A stretch of 33,220 nucleotides of DNA, taken from the IMG/VR virus record IMGVR_UViG_3300017598_000473, positions 1 through 33,220 of that record. The stretch is one strand, 5' to 3'. The notes beneath the pieces were generated by a model that made no database searches, was not told the origin of the DNA, and saw nothing but the letters and a program-made list of their open reading frames with translations. This stretch comes from a virus. Both the position numbers and the translations under genes were made by a program. Shown piece by piece: positions 15,702-24,437 of the stretch. Each line of letters starts with the position of its first letter. The stretch's first letter is position 1.

Positions 15702-18167
15702 TTAGCCTTGCGCTGCAAATCCAGCAATAGACACATACATAGTTGTAACAGCAGCACCAGCCGCGAAGTAGAGCGCCTGATTCGCCGTATTCTGCCTCAA
15801 CGGAGGATCAAAATTCATGGTTGTGCCGCCTGTCGCTGGGGCTGGTAATACCCAGATATCCGCACCACCTGAACCTGCCTGCAATCTCACAAACGTATCC
15901 GTTGCTGACGAATTGTAAATTGTTACCGAAGTGACGTAATTATGAATACCTGCGCCACCGGCACCAAAGTTTGTCGCGGCTGTTGAGGTTGTTGCCGTTA
16001 CCGTCTGACTGGTGCTTACCAATTCCTCAAGCGTCGTTGCGTTGCGCGTTAGCAATACACCATTCAGGTCTGCTGCCACCCTCGTAGCATCGGCATTCGC
16101 TACCTGTGTAATCCCTTCTACGGAATTAGTAGCGATGGCACCCACCATGTCCACACCCGTAGAGCCTGACGCAGCGGCATCGTGAGCCACTATGGGATTG
16201 TCGATTAACTGGAGAGCGGTTAAGGCATCCCCGTCTACTTGGGTAGCAAAGGTCCCTGCATTCGTGACAGCGTGTGAACCTACCGTCAGGGTGCCGCTAA
16301 CAGCAGAATCAATCGAATCCAACACCGCGTTGTCTGTCGCGGACAAATTGGCAGTTACAGTGCCATCAACAGTTAAGGTTCCGCCACCATCATCGACCGA
16401 CAAAACACCCGTCGAATCGTTAGCGAGCGTGACCCTTAATGCAGTTGCCTCAACACCTCCACCAACAACCGTGCCAAAGTCCGTATTAGTCTCGATGGTA
16501 TCGAGCACCGCATTGTCAGTTGCGCCCAGATCGACCGTACCCGTTACAGTTACGTCATTATTAGCACCAAGGTCTACTGTCACCGTTGCAGCAGAGACAT
16601 CCAGAGCAACCGATGAGGCAATATCGACATCACCTATGTTATTTGTGCCTGCCGGTAATGCAGCAACCACATCCACCTGCATTTCAGTCCCTGTAACCGC
16701 TCCAGCCAATGTACCAAGATTGGTGTCCATACTCGCTGTATCGGCAAGGATCGCGGCTGAATTAGTCTCTGTTACCGTGCCGTCTACCGTGATCGAATTA
16801 CCGCCATCGGCAATCGTGACATCGTTTGTCAGGTCAAGTTCAACCCACTGTGCGCCACGCGCATTCGCTCTCGGAACGGTCCAGTCACCATCTGTCGTTT
16901 CCTGAGTAGACAGCGCATCATCACGAACGATAAGTGTTGTCGCTGCAGTAGCCGGATCTGTCGCAGCAGCATCCTGTGTGTACTCCGTTCCTCCACCCCC
17001 ACCGGTCACATGTAAGGCACCAGTAGAGTTAACCCTCAGTATAGAAACATCACCGTCCGCTTCTGTAAGAGTCGTTAAAGCATCGTCCCTAACAACACCG
17101 GCCATCGTAACGGTATCTGTACCACCGACAACATCAGAGATATTGTACTGAGTGCCTCCACCGGCACCCGTTACGTGCAGGGAACCCGTTGAATTAACAC
17201 GAAGGCCAACGTAATCACCATCTACCGGCGTAAGCGTAGTCAGGGCATCATCACGGATAGCCAGCATCACAGCGCCTGCATCCGTCGCACCTGCCGCTGT
17301 GTCTATATTTGAAGTCCCATCGGCATTGATAGCGTTAACACGAATCGCACCGTTTGCATCTATCGACGCTGGTACATAATCTCCGTCCGCTCCAAAATCT
17401 GCCTGAGTGTCCTGACGAACGCCGAGAATCATTGTTCCCGTATCGCCTGACGAATGAACAGAGTCCTCTGCGTACTGTGTTGAACCCGTACCGCCAGAGA
17501 CAATATCTACCTGGAGTTCGGACCCTGATACACACCCCGCAAGTCCTGTTGTGTTCGTGACGATTGAATCAAGGACAGCATTATCCGTTGCGCCCAAGTC
17601 AACCGTACCTGTAACAGTTACATCGTTGTTCGCACCGAGATCAACCGCAAGCGTTCCGTTAACCGCCGTATCAATCGAGTCTAAGACAGCATTGTCTGTG
17701 GCTCCGAGATCGACCGTACCTGTAACGGTTACGTCATTGTTAGCCCCGAGATCAACCGTAACCGTCGCCGCACTTGCAGCAAGGTTAACGTCCATCTGGG
17801 ATGAAACATTAATCGCCGCAGCTAATTCAGTCAGGCCCGCATTTGTCACAGCGATAGACGCATTATCTACCGTAACATTGTGTCCATCAGGAAGTTGCGC
17901 AGCCGCAGTTGCAGCCCCAGAAGGAAGCGGTAAAGCCGCAGCAGAAACAGGCTGAGTCACTCCCGACCCGTCTACCGTGACGGTCCCGCCTACACGAGTG
18001 ACATCAACATCTAATCCATTGGCCAAATCCCCCGATAATGGAATGGCCGTCGTTGATGTAGCAGTGCCATCTACTAGCTTAACTTGCTGGTATTCAACAC
18101 CACCAATATCTTCGGTAGCAATAACATCACCACCGCTTCCTGCGTTCAAGGTTACGTTATCGACCAC
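15702..18167 (-). CDS. 821-aa repetitive fibre-like virion protein
   Basis: The protein opens with VDNVTLNAGSGGDVIATEDI and is dominated by Val, Thr, Asp, Gly and Ala. Two repeat types are visible. Type A (TVDLGANNDVTVTGTVDLG, then ATDNAVLDSI) occurs near residues 137, 174 and 558, with partial copies elsewhere. Type B (RDDALTTLT..DGDY, then LRVNSTG.LHVTG.GGGTQY) occurs near 305, 360 and 415. The composition suggests a beta-helical or stacked-strand fibre. A C-terminal domain (about 725-821) with TSVTIYNSSATDTFVRL looks globular. The start is GTG 18167, sharing bases with the upstream TAG. Confidence 0.7.
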   Translation of the reverse strand: MVDNVTLNAGSGGDVIATEDIGGVEYQQVKLVDGTATSTTAIPLSGDLANGLDVDVTRVGGTVTVDGSGVTQPVSAAALPLPSGAATAAAQLPDGHNVTVDNASIAVTNAGLTELAAAINVSSQMDVNLAASAATVTVDLGANNDVTVTGTVDLGATDNAVLDSIDTAVNGTLAVDLGANNDVTVTGTVDLGATDNAVLDSIVTNTTGLAGCVSGSELQVDIVSGGTGSTQYAEDSVHSSGDTGTMILGVRQDTQADFGADGDYVPASIDANGAIRVNAINADGTSNIDTAAGATDAGAVMLAIRDDALTTLTPVDGDYVGLRVNSTGSLHVTGAGGGTQYNISDVVGGTDTVTMAGVVRDDALTTLTEADGDVSILRVNSTGALHVTGGGGGTEYTQDAAATDPATAATTLIVRDDALSTQETTDGDWTVPRANARGAQWVELDLTNDVTIADGGNSITVDGTVTETNSAAILADTASMDTNLGTLAGAVTGTEMQVDVVAALPAGTNNIGDVDIASSVALDVSAATVTVDLGANNDVTVTGTVDLGATDNAVLDTIETNTDFGTVVGGGVEATALRVTLANDSTGVLSVDDGGGTLTVDGTVTANLSATDNAVLDSIDSAVSGTLTVGSHAVTNAGTFATQVDGDALTALQLIDNPIVAHDAAASGSTGVDMVGAIATNSVEGITQVANADATRVAADLNGVLLTRNATTLEELVSTSQTVTATTSTAATNFGAGGAGIHNYVTSVTIYNSSATDTFVRLQAGSGGADIWVLPAPATGGTTMNFDPPLRQNTANQALYFAAGAAVTTMYVSIAGFAAQG
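16483..17765 (-). repeat. Coding repeats of the 821-aa fibre gene
   Basis: Three type A copies (about 16498-16590, 17550-17645 and 17665-17765) and the type B copies between 16900 and 17300 encode nearly identical protein segments but differ at many third codon positions, for example in the codons for VTVTGTV. The repeats are therefore old or actively kept at the protein level, not recent tandem copies. They are direct, not palindromic, and not evenly spaced. Confidence 0.7.
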
Positions 18168-18808
18168 TATCCTACTCCCAGTAGTGTTAAAAGATTTGGT
18201 CCACTAGGCGGCGCACCACCGCCCTCAATAAAAAAGGCGTGTGCGACATGACACGGATTGCCGCCATCAAACGATGCCTGTCCAGATCCAGATGAATACA
18301 CCCTGTATTCAGCCCTGCCTAGATCCGTTCCACTATACGCCATCCCTGTGCCAATATCGGTCCACCCTGAACTAATGGTTGGAGCACCCCCTGACCAGTC
18401 AGAACAAAACCCCACAAGCATCGCATCGTATGATGCTGGTGTTGTGCTGCCTGATTGTTTGGGTCCAGATGTATCCCTAGCAATAGCGGACGAGTCGTAA
18501 GAATCAATACTGTCTATCTCAACGACAATCAGCCCATTCCATGAGGATTCGTCGGACCCCTGAATTGTCACGCTGCCGGTTGCTGTTGCAGTACAGTATG
18601 CAAGCGAGCCGCAGTAATAATCACCACCATTCACCACTGACTGCACCTCGGTCCAAGAACTGGTAGAACCTGCGGATGTGGAAATTGTTGGGCTAGTTAA
18701 ATCGGATTCTGTACCCGCCCAAGCAACAATGTAATTGCCATTGGTAACACTCAACGTGACGCTAGTTGCGCCCGCAGAGTCGTCTTCACCGTATTGAACG
18801 TAAGCCAT
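18167..18808 (-). CDS. Putative virion surface protein (213 aa)
   Basis: A beta-rich protein opening with MAYVQYGEDDSAGATSVTL, with strands such as GNYIVAWAG, NGLIVVEID and YDAMLVGF, plus many Ser, Thr and Gly. It resembles single-domain jelly-roll or lectin-like proteins seen among environmental tail genes. Cysteines are present but not clustered. It ends with a Pro/Gly-rich tail. ATG overlaps the previous stop as TGATG and its TAG overlaps the GTG of the 821-aa gene. Function is inferred only from place and composition. Confidence 0.6.
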   Translation of the reverse strand: MAYVQYGEDDSAGATSVTLSVTNGNYIVAWAGTESDLTSPTISTSAGSTSSWTEVQSVVNGGDYYCGSLAYCTATATGSVTIQGSDESSWNGLIVVEIDSIDSYDSSAIARDTSGPKQSGSTTPASYDAMLVGFCSDWSGGAPTISSGWTDIGTGMAYSGTDLGRAEYRVYSSGSGQASFDGGNPCHVAHAFFIEGGGAPPSGPNLLTLLGVG

Positions 18809-19254
18809 CAGCTAATCGCTGCGACAATACCATTCAGGTCTGCAATCGTTCCCGCTAGAGCGCCACCCGGAAATGAACGTGCAACCCTCTCACCGTTGGC
18901 GTTGAATGTATGGCTAAGAAGGTAGTCGTTCCCGTCCACAGGGAATAGCGCAATTATGTTCGTGATGAACGTCTCGATAGCCGTCACCATGCCATTGAAC
19001 TCAGCGGCAACATCATAGGCTGGATCGTTTTCCTGATCAGCTGCATAAGCCGCTATTCCCGGCACTGCCCGTAATATCAGGAAATTTTCACGATGAGTGC
19101 GCATTTGATCCACAGTGCCGAAAATATCGTCAGCAGTAGTACCACTCGCCCATGCGGTAGCACGAGCCTGCGCGTAACTTTGAACATGTGCAGCAAGACG
19201 CTTCGCATCTCGAAGCGCGTCTGCCGGCAGTACATTGGTTGCTCTGAATGTCAT
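18808..19254 (-). CDS. Helical phage structural protein (148 aa)
   Basis: Unlike its beta-rich neighbours this protein is mainly helical: FRATNVLPADALRDAKRLA, HVQSYAQARATAWASG, TVDQMRTHRENFLILRAV, AAEFNGMVTAIETFIT. The C-terminal part has Gly/Ala-rich turns with FPGGALAGTIADL. Such proteins occur in tail regions as connectors or assembly factors, but I do not recognise the family. The start lies four bases after the preceding stop, with GGGTGAT as a weak ribosome site, so it is co-transcribed with the 1086-aa protein gene. Confidence 0.65.
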   Translation of the reverse strand: MTFRATNVLPADALRDAKRLAAHVQSYAQARATAWASGTTADDIFGTVDQMRTHRENFLILRAVPGIAAYAADQENDPAYDVAAEFNGMVTAIETFITNIIALFPVDGNDYLLSHTFNANGERVARSFPGGALAGTIADLNGIVAAIS

Positions 19255-19257
19255 ATA

Positions 19258-22200
19258 TCACCCGTATGCGTAAGGCCGAACCAGCCATGTCTGATAGCCG
19301 CTTGAATACACGACCACGTAAAAAACCTGATGCACTTCGTCAAAACCACAGCGACCATACGTCAGGTCATTCGGCGTTGGACCACCCGTGGCTATGGAAC
19401 TCCAGTCAGACCCAGACCAACGATACAATGTCCCTTGATTGGGCGCAAAACAAAAATACGTACCGTAATTGGCACCGTGCCGTGCCGCTACGTGGAACAC
19501 ATAGCTGCTGTCTGTGTCTGCTCCTGATGGAAAACTGCGATTAGCCGACCACGAATCGTCTTCAATATCGTATTCGTTCCAGTTCGCACCACCGTACGAC
19601 CCACCACAGGCTAACGTGCCTTCAACACCGTCATCTTCGTTGAAGTTCATGAACGATTCTTCGCCCCACACACCGCCATTATCCACCACGGAACCAAACG
19701 TGTTGTTGGTCAGGTTGAAGGGCTTGATACCGTCCGAATCACGCACCCATATACGGTCACTGTCCAACGTGTCGATTGCTACTGAGCAAGTACCGTGCGC
19801 CGTGTCGTTGCCTCTCCCCGCTAAATACTCCCAACCGACACCCGGCGTGTACTTCCACATGTCGTTTTCACGATTGGCCCACGCCGCTGACGGTTGTCCG
19901 GAATTGTCATACGGCAAAATCCCGCCGTACATGTAGATAACACCGTCCTCGGTCACGCCAACACCGTCATAAGTATGACGCGATAATGGCACCAGCCCCC
20001 TTGAGTCCCGAATGCCACCACGAGCAATACCCGTGTCATACAGGCCATTAAGATACGTGCCAAGCGTATTGTAAGCATCATCGGCAGCGCCCTCGTGATC
20101 TGCCGTGGAGTTGACCTCGTTGATATAACCCAGCGTGTCCAGCCTGCGTAGATCAAGGATCGCCGTAGCGTCATTCATACCATTGTTGTGACCACCACCA
20201 AAAACAAAAATGCGACCACCACCACAGCCACCACCGGAATACGCCATTGGCTCTGATGCCTGAATATCAAGATTGCGCTCGAGGTTTGAAGTAACCTGTT
20301 GCCACGTTGAATCCGTGGGTACGTTGTCTTGTATCCAGTCTCCGGGGCCGTCCGTGGTATGCGGGAAGCCCGAAGTAGGCACAATCTCGTATTGAGGCTC
20401 GCCCGCCGTATCAGGCTTGTTGCCGATCTGGATGTAGTCAGTACGTGCCTCTGTTGCACCAGCAGCGCCCCTGTCTACACACGCAGAGATAGCCGCCCAC
20501 AGGATCATGATGTCCGAGGCGGGTTCGGTCGTATAGCCCACCGAATCCGTAGTCCCGAGATTGGTCAGGAACGCATTGCGCCATGACAGCGAACCCGGCT
20601 CACCCGTCTGCAATTCTGCTGTGTCGTCAAACGGGACCAAGGCTCCGCCGTCATCAACATCGGGCCTGAATGCTTCTGAATTGCCCTCGTTGTAATCGTA
20701 AAGGTCATCACGAAGCGTATGCCAATATTGGTGATCGAACGTACCGTTACGGAGCGTCGTCCAGTACAAGGCCGCAGACTGCCAGCCGAACTTATTGATC
20801 TTGCCTACGGTGTTCTTACACAGCCAACGCGAGTATTCAGAATAGTCTGCTAATGACCCTGTACCATCAAAACCGAGCTTCCACGCCCACACTGAGCCAA
20901 TGGTCATAAAGTCCTGCATCCACGGCACCCAGAAATCCGGTTCCCTTGCGAAATCCGCCAGCCACGGTGTATTACGCACCATGCCTAACTGGTTCCATCC
21001 AAACGGACTCGATCCTCCGGGCGTTGCGTCTGGTGCAAGGTTGTCATCCCACGTATAGGACAGGTGGCGAGCCAGCGCACCCTCAAAGTGCGCCTTCATG
21101 GCATCGCCGTCAGGACTTAATGCCGCAGCAACGGCAACCTGACACAATCCCCAACCCTCGGCTCTGAGCTGGTCAATAGACAGGATATTGTAATTCGATG
21201 AATCTATATAAGCGCCACTCTCGTTCGAGCAGCACATATTCGCAAAGAACACCATTTCCTCGCGATACCAGTCACGGCCCGATATGAGATACGGCACAAA
21301 ACCACCGCGCGGCATATGCGACACATCTGTCCCAGAACTGCCGCTCCACGGGGCCTCTGCAAACGTGCCCCAGAACCCGGCATTATTATCAAATTCCGGG
21401 TTCATATTGACATTGCCGGTATTGTGCTGCGCTGCGCCCGGGCCAACTTGGGCTGGCCTTCCCTGATCCTCATCCCACATATGGAATTGGTGTCTTCCCT
21501 GCCGCTGGTGCATACGTAATACGGTGTCACGCAACCCCGCATTCTGACTAATCAGGTAGCAAACATCCTGTCCCGGTATTGGGCCAATCTCAGGGTCAGT
21601 CCCGCCCTCAGACCAGTTCGTTCGCCAGCCACCCGTTTCATTGATGCCATCATTCGATGAGTAATCCGATGCGTAACCAGAAATGACACCAGCACTGACC
21701 GTAAAGGTATCGAGATAACTCCAGATCACGCCCGTCGAAGCAAGGTAGTCAATATCGTGGATAACGTGAATATCCAGATCAAAATCATGCTCCCACCATC
21801 GCGAATATTGATACAGAGCGACTGTTTCATTCAATACACTGACGCTATCGACGCGGAAACGATTGACCGCACTTGAAACCGTACCATGATCTGATTCATC
21901 AAGGCGTATCTGGATAACTTCGTTGCCACCGGCATATTCAACCCTATCTACAGCACCTGAAGTCGCTGTACGAAATGCATAGATGTCAAACCGTGCATAG
22001 ACTCTTGACGGAGAACTATAAGCAGGACGATAAACCCAGTGCGCACAATGCGGACCTGTAAAGACCTGTACTAATTCACTACCCGCCCCTTGGAGATTAG
22101 TCCGATTACAGGTAATCGTTTCAGAATCTAACGTCAGATCAGCATCACTATTCCCGTCTGTCGGTAGATCAGAGAGCGTAATATCGGAACCGGAAGGCGC

Positions 22201-22518
22201 TGAACCTCCTGTACTTAGATCTACTGTTTTGCTTTGGCTGGCTGTAAAGTCTCCAGCAGCAACAGCGAACACAGCAAACTGAAGGGAACTATCTGGCCAT
22301 GTTGTGGTCCGCATTGTCTGCAGGGGAACCGGGGAACCTGATATTTCAGCTTGAAGAGTTTGACCCGAAGGGACATCCCCTCTTGCGAAAGCATGACCGA
22401 ATAACTCTACACGGTCATTCCTGGTAGAAGCTATCGTATTGGTTAGCGTTAAACTCGCTATCGTGCCTGCAGACACATTAGTCTTTGACAGCGGTAAACC
22501 AAGAGCCAATAAGCCCAT
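19258..22518 (-). CDS. 1086-aa tail-spike-like protein, putative polysaccharide lyase plus kelch propeller
   Basis: The first 250 residues form a beta-sandwich-like domain (SPVPLQTMRTTTWPDSSLQF, then HWVYRP, YARFDIYAF). A WWEHDFDLDIHVIHDIDYL stretch leads to a middle region (about 330-700) rich in helices and in Trp, His and Tyr (RAEGWGLCQVAVAAAL, EGALARHLSYTW), suggestive of an alpha/alpha toroid as in exo-rhamnogalacturonan-lyase or PcRGLX-type enzymes. From about 760 on, kelch-like units appear (GRIFVFGGGHNNGMND, ENDMWKYTPGVGWEYLAGRG, WNEYDIEDDSW), suggesting a beta-propeller. Length and placement fit the receptor-binding spike. The enzyme call is inference; I cannot name catalytic residues. 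Confidence 0.6.
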   Translation of the reverse strand: MGLLALGLPLSKTNVSAGTIASLTLTNTIASTRNDRVELFGHAFARGDVPSGQTLQAEISGSPVPLQTMRTTTWPDSSLQFAVFAVAAGDFTASQSKTVDLSTGGSAPSGSDITLSDLPTDGNSDADLTLDSETITCNRTNLQGAGSELVQVFTGPHCAHWVYRPAYSSPSRVYARFDIYAFRTATSGAVDRVEYAGGNEVIQIRLDESDHGTVSSAVNRFRVDSVSVLNETVALYQYSRWWEHDFDLDIHVIHDIDYLASTGVIWSYLDTFTVSAGVISGYASDYSSNDGINETGGWRTNWSEGGTDPEIGPIPGQDVCYLISQNAGLRDTVLRMHQRQGRHQFHMWDEDQGRPAQVGPGAAQHNTGNVNMNPEFDNNAGFWGTFAEAPWSGSSGTDVSHMPRGGFVPYLISGRDWYREEMVFFANMCCSNESGAYIDSSNYNILSIDQLRAEGWGLCQVAVAAALSPDGDAMKAHFEGALARHLSYTWDDNLAPDATPGGSSPFGWNQLGMVRNTPWLADFAREPDFWVPWMQDFMTIGSVWAWKLGFDGTGSLADYSEYSRWLCKNTVGKINKFGWQSAALYWTTLRNGTFDHQYWHTLRDDLYDYNEGNSEAFRPDVDDGGALVPFDDTAELQTGEPGSLSWRNAFLTNLGTTDSVGYTTEPASDIMILWAAISACVDRGAAGATEARTDYIQIGNKPDTAGEPQYEIVPTSGFPHTTDGPGDWIQDNVPTDSTWQQVTSNLERNLDIQASEPMAYSGGGCGGGRIFVFGGGHNNGMNDATAILDLRRLDTLGYINEVNSTADHEGAADDAYNTLGTYLNGLYDTGIARGGIRDSRGLVPLSRHTYDGVGVTEDGVIYMYGGILPYDNSGQPSAAWANRENDMWKYTPGVGWEYLAGRGNDTAHGTCSVAIDTLDSDRIWVRDSDGIKPFNLTNNTFGSVVDNGGVWGEESFMNFNEDDGVEGTLACGGSYGGANWNEYDIEDDSWSANRSFPSGADTDSSYVFHVAARHGANYGTYFCFAPNQGTLYRWSGSDWSSIATGGPTPNDLTYGRCGFDEVHQVFYVVVYSSGYQTWLVRPYAYG

Positions 22519-22549
22519 TATTGTTTACCCGATATATTCCAGCATTACA

Positions 22550-23065
22550 TCAAACATGCGCCCAAGTCTTACGATTCTGTATGCTGCTTACATTCTGAAA
22601 CGAAATGCCAAAAAAGTCAGCGATTTGTTTCTGCGTGACACCCGTGACATTGCGAATCAACCACACATCAAGCTCACATAACTTCGCGCCATAATGTTTA
22701 GATCCACGATGATCAGTCCCATGTATGTTTCTATCTTTTTGGTTTTCCGAAAGAGTCCCCCACTTGAGATTACTTAAGTGATTATTTCTGGGATTACCGT
22801 CAATGTGGCGACATTGCATACCATCGGGACAAGGACCCGCAAACGCCTCCAATACAAGACGATGTGCTTTTCTTTGATTCTGCTTGCTTTTCTTAGAAAG
22901 TATTAAGTGCTGATATCCATCACGATCTGTTGCTAACTTTCGTAAACCGCCTTGAAGATTCTTACCTAATGGATCTTTTCTCGCTAAAGCCCTTACTCGC
23001 CCATAATTGGATACTTGATACAAACCGACAAATTCCGGTATATCTCTCCATACCTCATCTAACAT
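22550..23065 (-). CDS. NUMOD4/HNH homing-type endonuclease
   Basis: This 171-aa product has a NUMOD4 motif (VWRDIPEFVGLYQVSNYGRV), an HNH_3-type core (HRLVLEAFAGPCPDGMQCRH, then IDGNPRNNHLSNLKW) and a C-terminal HTH (VTGVTQKQIADFFGISFQNV). The domain order and the LVLEAF.GP.P..M.C.H core match the enzyme at 12554-13081, so the two are paralogs. The start is ATG 23065 with GGA seven bases upstream; an in-frame TTG lies at 23077. It lies just before the 1086-aa tail gene, with 31 bases between, and overlaps the end of the 56-aa gene by seven bases. Confidence 0.88.
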   Translation of the reverse strand: MLDEVWRDIPEFVGLYQVSNYGRVRALARKDPLGKNLQGGLRKLATDRDGYQHLILSKKSKQNQRKAHRLVLEAFAGPCPDGMQCRHIDGNPRNNHLSNLKWGTLSENQKDRNIHGTDHRGSKHYGAKLCELDVWLIRNVTGVTQKQIADFFGISFQNVSSIQNRKTWAHV

Positions 23066-23229
23066 AACATTTTCCAATCACAGGTAGTTTCTGTCTTTAT
23101 CAGGCGCTCAACATTAGCAGACGGACCCTTCAGCCTCCGCACCTCACCACACTGCAACGTATACCTTGGAAATTCCGGGTTTTTATTGCAGTTGGTTTCA
23201 TAACTAATTTTCTTCGCCTTTTCTTTCAC
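23059..23229 (-). CDS. 56-aa Cys-containing small protein
   Basis: The frame starts at GTG 23229 (a stop lies two codons upstream, so no earlier start exists) and ends at TAG inside the HNH gene's first codons. It encodes a basic N-terminus (KEKAKKISYETNCNKNPEFP), then YTLQCGEVRRLKGPSANVER and LIKTETTCDWKMLC. Four Cys residues are spaced irregularly. Codon use is like that of neighbours, and the frame fills what is otherwise a 200-base gap. There is no good Shine-Dalgarno site; a hairpin ends directly at the start codon. I do not recognise the family. Confidence 0.55.
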   Translation of the reverse strand: MKEKAKKISYETNCNKNPEFPRYTLQCGEVRRLKGPSANVERLIKTETTCDWKMLC

Positions 23230-23262
23230 TATTCAGACAGTTAGCTGTCAGTTGCTGAATAA
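23227..23262. promoter_or_regulatory. Hairpin at the start of the 56-aa gene
   Basis: Read leftward, TATTCA pairs with TGAATA as an outer stem and GACAG with CTGTC as an inner stem (loop CTAA), separated by a six-base bulge on one side. The structure ends two bases before, or at, GTG 23229. It has no T run, so it is not a classical terminator. It could block or expose the start codon, or be an RNA processing site. Confidence 0.45.
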
Positions 23263-23266
23263 TAGC

Positions 23267-23560
23267 TTATCGAGGCACTAATTTGTAGGATTCGTCAACG
23301 ATTTTGAGACTGCGGACCATGCCGTGCAGCATGTGAGATTCGATTTGAATGCGATCCAGGTCCGATTTATCAACGCCATCAATTACTCGATGACAATTTG
23401 AACAGCAGAACGCCCCACATATATCGGGCGGTTTCTGCCCCATTCCTGCAACCCCTCCGACCCTGAAATGTGCCCAGATAGTCGTTTCAGGGTTGTAGTT
23501 GCAGACTTGGAAAATACGAATCTGACATTCTTTGCCTTCTGCAAACTTTCTTAAGTTCAA
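23267..23560 (-). CDS. YbcO-type (DUF1364) putative nuclease
   Basis: The 97-aa protein fits the lambdoid YbcO/DUF1364 family: LRKFAEGKECQIRIFQVC, then NPETTIWAHFRVGGVAGMGQ, KPPDICGAFCCSNCHRVIDG. The metal-site residues C12, C20, H31, C52/C53, C56 and H57 are in place, as in this HNH-like nuclease family. It sits with the RusA gene, as YbcO-like genes do in lambdoid phages (NinB-to-RusA type region), so a part in recombination or replication clean-up is likely. The start is TTG 23560, directly after the previous TAG, with AGGAGGG six bases upstream. Confidence 0.85.
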   Translation of the reverse strand: MNLRKFAEGKECQIRIFQVCNYNPETTIWAHFRVGGVAGMGQKPPDICGAFCCSNCHRVIDGVDKSDLDRIQIESHMLHGMVRSLKIVDESYKLVPR

Positions 23561-23755
23561 CTATTGCCCTCCTAAATCAGACGACTGTGTGCCCCATGGC
23601 CATATTCTTTGACTTAGATCCGCCATTCTCGCGTTGATCTTGCAAAGTTCGCCTTGCAATTTGTAGTACTCGAAAAGCATCTCATTTTGTAGTATCCGAT
23701 CAGGCTCTACTGTATCGCAATAATCACCGCTTGAATCTGTTGTCTGACTGCTCAC
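23561..23755 (-). CDS. 64-aa hypothetical protein between rusA and ybcO-like genes
   Basis: The frame starts at GTG 23755, overlapping the RusA stop (GTGA), and ends directly at the TTG of the YbcO-like gene while supplying that gene's AGGAGGG site. The protein is acidic at the front (TDSSGDYCDTVEPDR) and helical in the middle (LQNEMLFEYYKLQGELCKI, then NARMADLSQRI). No known domain is seen. Placement indicates a small helper of recombination/replication functions, but this is only context. Confidence 0.65.
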   Translation of the reverse strand: MSSQTTDSSGDYCDTVEPDRILQNEMLFEYYKLQGELCKINARMADLSQRIWPWGTQSSDLGGQ

Positions 23756-24108
23756 ATCTCACTCCTATAAGCCCCTGTAACCAATATCTCCACTTTTCCA
23801 CCCTTCACAGGATCGTATTTCGTTATTCTGAGGTCCGTTATCTCGCTGTCGTCTGAGATCATTCCGTATTCCGTCAGAGAATCCAACAGGGGCTTGCAGA
23901 GGTTGTCTATATCGCGTTTTCTCTTATCGGGTGGCCTGACCTGTATCCATACCGAATATGGCCCTTCCAGGCCCTTCTGCACGCTCTGCTCGTACATATA
24001 GACCATTGCCTCGGCTTTGTACGTTCTGCCGCTTTTAGACAGGATCTTGCGACCCCTGGCGATGGTGTAATAATGGTTTATAGTCGGCGGCCAAGGCAAT
24101 TGAATCAT
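23752..24108 (-). CDS. rusA: RusA-family Holliday junction resolvase
   Basis: The 118-aa protein shows the RusA pattern: N-terminal LPWPPTINHYYTIARGR, a strand VWIQVRPPDKRKRDIDNLCK with the catalytic D66 and D68 (RDIDN), a second acidic D76 (LLDSL), and the loop GMISDDSEITDL with D86/D87. RusA dimers cut four-way DNA junctions during recombination and before packaging. The length matches the family (about 120 aa). ATG 24108 overlaps the upstream TGA by one base (TGATG); GTG 24111 is an alternative. It belongs to the replication/recombination part of the leftward operon. Confidence 0.92.
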   Translation of the reverse strand: MIQLPWPPTINHYYTIARGRKILSKSGRTYKAEAMVYMYEQSVQKGLEGPYSVWIQVRPPDKRKRDIDNLCKPLLDSLTEYGMISDDSEITDLRITKYDPVKGGKVEILVTGAYRSEM

Positions 24109-24437
24109 CACACATGGCCTTCCTGAACCGCTTTGTTGTATGAACGCCAGAAATCAATAATCGTCACGGCTGTATCTCGCTCGTTTCTCATCGCTTCGTA
24201 CTCCTGCAGGGCCGTCATTTCAGCCGCTATAGCAGTACAATAGCTCTCATGGACTTCTGCCTGTGCCTTACGGGCTTCTACACTACCTTCAACCCTGAGA
24301 AAGATGGCAGACCAGATGTTTTTTGCCTTTCGCTTATCCCTTTCGTATCGGACCCTTAATTCTGCTACCCGCCTGTCTGTGGAAGCAAGGTGATTGGCAG
24401 CATCCTCGGCTCTCTGTGTCCAGTCAGGTTTTCTCAT
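24108..24437 (-). CDS. 109-aa helical coiled-coil protein
   Basis: The protein is almost wholly helical and charged: TQRAEDAANHLASTDRRVAE, RYERDKRKAKNIWSAIFL, EARKAQAEVHESYCTAIAAE, ALQEYEAMRNERDTAVT. It has no cysteine or metal motif and no membrane segment. Helical proteins of this size often precede RusA in phages of this kind, but no function is known to me. Start ATG overlaps the HTH gene stop as ATGA and its end overlaps the RusA start, so all three are co-translated. Confidence 0.7.
   Translation of the reverse strand: MRKPDWTQRAEDAANHLASTDRRVAELRVRYERDKRKAKNIWSAIFLRVEGSVEARKAQAEVHESYCTAIAAEMTALQEYEAMRNERDTAVTIIDFWRSYNKAVQEGHV

Noticed and set aside
16192-16905. 237-aa plus-strand open frame antisense to the fibre gene
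   Set aside because: It is the complement of a Val/Thr/Ala/Gly-rich repetitive gene, whose codon pattern keeps the opposite frame open. Composition is low-complexity Ser/Val/Pro/Thr with no ribosome site.
15702-18167. Repeats as a CRISPR array
   Set aside because: Repeats are coding, direct, irregularly spaced, not identical in DNA, and have no spacer structure.
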